Assembly (NCBI RefSeq): GCF_029533155.1
Contig: NZ_JAIZDB010000007.1
Span: forward strand, 1 to 64,000
DNA from: Psychrobacillus antarcticus
GTDB lineage: Bacteria; Bacillota; Bacilli; Bacillales_A; Planococcaceae
Reading direction: 5' to 3'
DNA length: 64,000 nt
Positions within the stretch are counted from its first letter, which is position 1; every line of letters begins with the position of its first letter. The position numbers and the translations under genes were made by a program. Below the pieces are notes generated by a model that saw nothing but the letters and a program-made list of their open reading frames with translations, was not told the origin of the DNA and did not search any database. Of the stretch, positions 61,965 to 64,000 are shown one piece after another.

Positions 61965-63527
61965 GAATCAATTTCATAATACGTACTTTTAAAAAATCAT
62001 GGAAGAGCAGAATATTGAATGATTTCTTAAAAAAACGAATGAAAGTACTTATTATGCTGCAGATAGTTGATGGATATTTAGTCTATCAATTGCTAGTTTG
62101 GATGCATTATATGCAATGTGAACAAGATCAAAATGAAGTTTAGCTTTCTTTCCAGTACAATGGTAAATCTGGTTCAATAAAAAGTAACCTTTTAGATAGG
62201 CGTTTACACGTTCAACGGCACTTCGTGCTTTATATAGTTGGTTCCATTTCTTTGAACCTCTTGCTGGAGCCGTGTATCGTCTAAGATCTTTTGTAACTTT
62301 CATTTTATAAACCTTTTGACATAAACTGTCGTTAGCCAATGGACAATTACTACATTCATGAGGGCGTGTATATTTTAAAGTCTCATGTTTAGAATCGAAG
62401 CTGTCGTATCGATAGGAATGTTCCCTTACACAGGTTGGTGCGAAGTATTTATCAAAGCCAATGGGTTCTGGTTCATTCTTTCTGTTGTAGGCAATGATGG
62501 ATTGTGCATTCATGCGATATACCTGTTGATAGATAGGAACATAATCATACCCGGCATCCATTGTGGCATAGGCCATTTTCAAGGAAGGCAAACGATCTTG
62601 AATGCCTTTTAACAAGGGAATCGCCGCTTTTCCATCATTCAAACTTCCCGAAGAAAACAGGGATTGGACGATATATTGACTTTTCGTTCCAACGGCAAGA
62701 TGACATTTGAATCCATACCAAAAGACATTCTTTCCTTCACTATTCTTTTTGACACCCCATTCGGGTTGTATGGGAACAGAAGATCGAAGCTCTGAAAGAG
62801 AGACATCCAATTGTGCAGCGATCGTCTTTTGATATAGCGGAAGATTTGCTTCTTTTTCCGCTTTTTCTAGAAGCCATTTTTCACGTTCTTCTTTCTTTTT
62901 ACGGCCACGTTTTTTCGGCGCTTTTTCTATTTGTTCTTTCTTGAAACGTGCACGATCACGAGCCTCTACGTGGGTTGCGTCAATAGCGATCGTTTCATCA
63001 GAGACGAAGCCCTCAGAGATAGCCAGTAGAAGTACACGTTCTTGAACAATTTCCATCGCATCGGATTCACTAATTAACGTAATCATCCGTGAATAAGAAG
63101 CTTCTGATGGAATCATGTCCGACACGAGGAAACCACAATCTATCTTGAATCGCAAATCAGTTTGAAGCCGCATAACCATATCCTTAATAAATGGGATGCG
63201 CTCGGTGATTCGTATGACCAATGAGTAAATCATCGCTGCATAATTAAGTGTTTGTGGAGCCCCCAAACGAGACTTTTTCATCACAACATCGAGGATCGGA
63301 TGGATATCGATACCCGATAAAATAGAATTAAAACGATGGGTAGGTTCCAAGTCATATAAAACTTGCATGTCAAACAGGCTTTCTTGTCGTATAATAGGCA
63401 TAGAGCATTTCTCCAGTCTGTTAATGTGTGTGTAGTAACTCTCATTATACAGAATTTGGGGAGGTGCTCTATTTTTTTGTCATTTTACCCTTAGAGCCGC
63501 AAGGGCTCAGGATTATGAAATTGATTC
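61965..63527 (-). mobile_element. IS1182-family insertion sequence
   Basis: One transposase gene (62052-63401) inside a 16-bp perfect inverted repeat: GAATCAATTTCATAAT at 61965-61980 and its complement at 63512-63527. The length, 1563 bp, suits the family. A GAGCC-GCAAG-GGCTC hairpin lies just inside the right end. Whether the repeat is the terminal repeat itself or part of the target cannot be settled without other copies. Confidence 0.75.
62052..63401 (-). CDS. IS1182-family transposase
   Basis: 449 aa, apparently intact. DDE transposase of the IS4 superfamily: first Asp in TIAIDATHVEARDRAR, second in YATMDAGYDYVPIY, Glu in ARSAVERVNAYLKGYF; N-terminal DUF772-like region (FNSILSGIDIHPIL). 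A basic KKRGRKKKEEREK insert lies between. Cysteine cluster ECSNCPLANDSLC follows the second Asp, as in the family. Confidence 0.93.
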   Translation of the reverse strand: MPIIRQESLFDMQVLYDLEPTHRFNSILSGIDIHPILDVVMKKSRLGAPQTLNYAAMIYSLVIRITERIPFIKDMVMRLQTDLRFKIDCGFLVSDMIPSEASYSRMITLISESDAMEIVQERVLLLAISEGFVSDETIAIDATHVEARDRARFKKEQIEKAPKKRGRKKKEEREKWLLEKAEKEANLPLYQKTIAAQLDVSLSELRSSVPIQPEWGVKKNSEGKNVFWYGFKCHLAVGTKSQYIVQSLFSSGSLNDGKAAIPLLKGIQDRLPSLKMAYATMDAGYDYVPIYQQVYRMNAQSIIAYNRKNEPEPIGFDKYFAPTCVREHSYRYDSFDSKHETLKYTRPHECSNCPLANDSLCQKVYKMKVTKDLRRYTAPARGSKKWNQLYKARSAVERVNAYLKGYFLLNQIYHCTGKKAKLHFDLVHIAYNASKLAIDRLNIHQLSAA

Positions 63528-63684
63528 AAGGTGGTAATTATAAAATATATAAAGAAATATTTCTGTTTTTTAATGTAATATATAAATGATAGGTAAGATA
63601 CCGGTAATATATTCCAAGTAAATTTTTTTTTACATTAGTAAAATTAGTGAGGTTCTCAAAAAGACAAAATTGGTGGTGATAGAT

Positions 63685-63933
63685 GTGAAAATAAATGTAA
63701 CCAGAGTAGGCAATAGTCTAAGAATGACGCTTCAGCAAGAAGTATTAACGCATTTAAAAATCCAACAAGGTGATAAGATTAAATTCAGATCAGAAGAGAA
63801 TGGAAAATCGGTTAAAAAAAATAACCGTCTGAATAATGAAGTTTTAGAAGGGATAGAACAAGATTTTTTAGATGGAATGAATGACCTATTTGAAAACTAT
63901 GATAAGACTTTACGTAATATAGCAGATAGGTAA
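63685..63933 (+). CDS. AbrB/MazE-type antitoxin
   Basis: 82 aa from GTG 63685 (GGTGGTG upstream); an earlier TTG is less likely. Residues 5-35 form the swapped-hairpin fold (VTRVGNSLRMTLQQEVLTHL then IQQGDKIKF). The acidic C-terminus (EGIEQDFLDGMNDLFENYDK, LRNIADR) is the part that wraps the toxin, a form common before Doc/Fic-type toxins. It would repress its own operon. The toxin gene starts 11 nt later. Confidence 0.8.
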   Translation: MKINVTRVGNSLRMTLQQEVLTHLKIQQGDKIKFRSEENGKSVKKNNRLNNEVLEGIEQDFLDGMNDLFENYDKTLRNIADR

Positions 63934-63944
63934 TAGCTTAATTT

Positions 63945-64000
63945 TTGGCACGTTATTTGTCAGAGAAAGAGTTACTTGAAATGAAAAGGTGTTTTAAATA
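63945..64000 (+). CDS. probable Doc-family toxin, 3' truncated by window end
   Basis: 18 codons seen from TTG 63945: LARYLSEKELLEMKRCFK. The RYLSEKELLEM start matches the first strand and helix of death-on-curing toxins (Fic fold, AMPylate or phosphorylate EF-Tu). A TAA just upstream forces a TTG start. Only the end is visible; frame integrity beyond 64000 cannot be judged. Confidence 0.45.
   Translation, partial: MARYLSEKELLEMKRCFK

Overview
The window looks like chromosome from a low-GC, spore-forming member of the Bacillales. It carries a cotJABC spore-coat operon with a SigE-like promoter, two YflT-type general stress genes each behind a good SigB promoter, and T-box and SAM-I leaders. 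Gene content fits the Planococcaceae (Psychrobacillus- or Lysinibacillus-like), but the genus is an inference from gene flavour only. No rRNA, tRNA or CRISPR array was seen.

Layout. 1-1.3 kb: right part of an IS3-family element. 1.8-6.7 kb: small lipoprotein, chemotaxis receptor, SigB stress gene, exonuclease-BRCT protein. 6.9-12.7 kb: large secreted nuclease and a second chemotaxis receptor, with a ~95-bp direct repeat on either side of the receptor. 13-17.8 kb: an operon of class II HMG-CoA reductase, two membrane proteins (one TctA-like) and HMG-CoA lyase, with a divergently placed dyad and an upstream XRE-cupin regulator. It reads as a mevalonate uptake and catabolism unit. 18-23.5 kb: TspO, a cytosolic UshA-like phosphatase, a DmpA-type peptidase, topoisomerase III. 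24-26.8 kb: a PEP-mutase-family gene leading an adaptive-response operon (adaA, alkA, ogt). 27-34.6 kb: flavin reductase, TVP38-type membrane protein, T-box-controlled MFS transporter, erythromycin-esterase-like protein, PadR pair, D,D-carboxypeptidase. 35.4-45.2 kb: HD hydrolase, TetR-MMPL pair, cotJ operon, a nonsense-broken AEC transporter, a fatty-acid oxidation trio. 45.3-51.3 kb: SAM-riboswitch methionine operon, TetR and DUF2798. 51.7-64 kb: an accessory island with a truncated AIM24 gene, a PHP-SMC-like ATPase, a single-chain Type ISP restriction enzyme, two tandem ParB-like proteins, an IS1182-family insertion and the start of a toxin-antitoxin pair.

Non-coding structure is the most unusual part. 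Three intergenic repeat systems recur: (a) exact 21-nt-period arrays lying between converging terminators (27.98-28.09 and 51.42-51.61 kb, weaker at 21.3 kb); (b) two 63-nt elements (34.78 and 42.70 kb) with the same linkers and loops but different, still perfectly paired stems; (c) a 55-80 nt sequence in three copies (4.6, 35.3 and 49.8 kb). The best candidates for a little-described protein system are the tandem ParB-like pair next to the Type ISP enzyme and PHP-ATPase, and the mevalonate-degradation operon whose regulator appears to start at an ATT codon.

All calls come from reading the sequence; no database search was run, so family names rest on recognised motifs and overall sequence feel.
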